A stretch of DNA of 15,381 bases from Saprospiraceae bacterium (GTDB lineage: Bacteria; Bacteroidota; Bacteroidia; Chitinophagales; Saprospiraceae): positions 1 through 15,381 of the forward strand of contig JADKCC010000040.1 of NCBI GenBank assembly GCA_016714785.1, read 5' to 3'. Shown here one piece after another: positions 15,363 through 15,381 of this stretch. Position numbers and translations under genes: made by a program. Positions within the stretch are counted from its first letter, which is position 1. Every line of letters begins with the position of its first letter. The notes beneath the pieces are model-generated. The model ran no database searches, had not been told where the DNA came from, and was given only the letters and a program-made list of their open reading frames with translations.

Positions 15363-15381
15363 GCGACCGCACAGCCGACAA

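Noticed and set aside
1..15381. A complete integron
   Set aside because: No integrase gene and no attI site are in the window, and the core boxes match only TAAC/GTTA; only the attC-like architecture is claimed.

Overview
The window looks like an accessory, defence-rich stretch of a Bacteroidota genome. The evidence is AT-rich coding sequence without clear Shine-Dalgarno sites, a secreted protein ending in a type IX secretion (T9SS) sorting domain, and a secreted lipocalin-like protein. I cannot place it below phylum. Every gene I can support lies on the + strand. No tRNA, rRNA, CRISPR array, integrase or transposase was seen.

Layout: 162-1041 holds a 72-aa protein of unknown role and a secreted lipocalin-like protein. 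1443-6688 is a type I restriction-modification (R-M) operon: hsdR, an hsdM fused to half an hsdS, and a third gene carrying an Rx4H motif typical of HEPN ribonucleases. 7022-8662 is a lone secreted T9SS cargo protein. 9201-15234 is a second R-M locus of type III-like layout: XRE-family controller, long Mod methyltransferase, Res helicase-nuclease.

Two families of structured non-coding repeat separate these blocks. Family 1 has three copies of 123-128 bp (1052-1179, 6830-6955, 8734-8856). Each starts with TAAC, has about 20-bp imperfect inverted arms around a 67-73 nt spacer, and ends in AAAC(C)GTTA. All lie in the same orientation at the 3' end of a gene block, so they resemble integron attC sites. 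Family 2 is a hairpin with four copies (1251-1314, 6699-6765, 9028-9093, 15246-15305). Stem sequences change but covary, while a GCACATTT / AAAAGAGC pair with two A-A mismatches is kept almost unchanged. My leading hypothesis is a cassette-like array whose cargo is mainly defence systems. No integron integrase or attI is visible in the window, so this is an inference.

Reading-frame quality falls sharply from left to right. hsdR and hsdM each carry one indel, the XRE gene one, mod about seven, and res many. Most mod breaks lie in or beside homopolymers, which suggests uncorrected sequencing error, but true decay of the second R-M locus cannot be excluded. In all broken genes the correct protein can be followed by switching frame, and the catalytic motifs remain recognisable.
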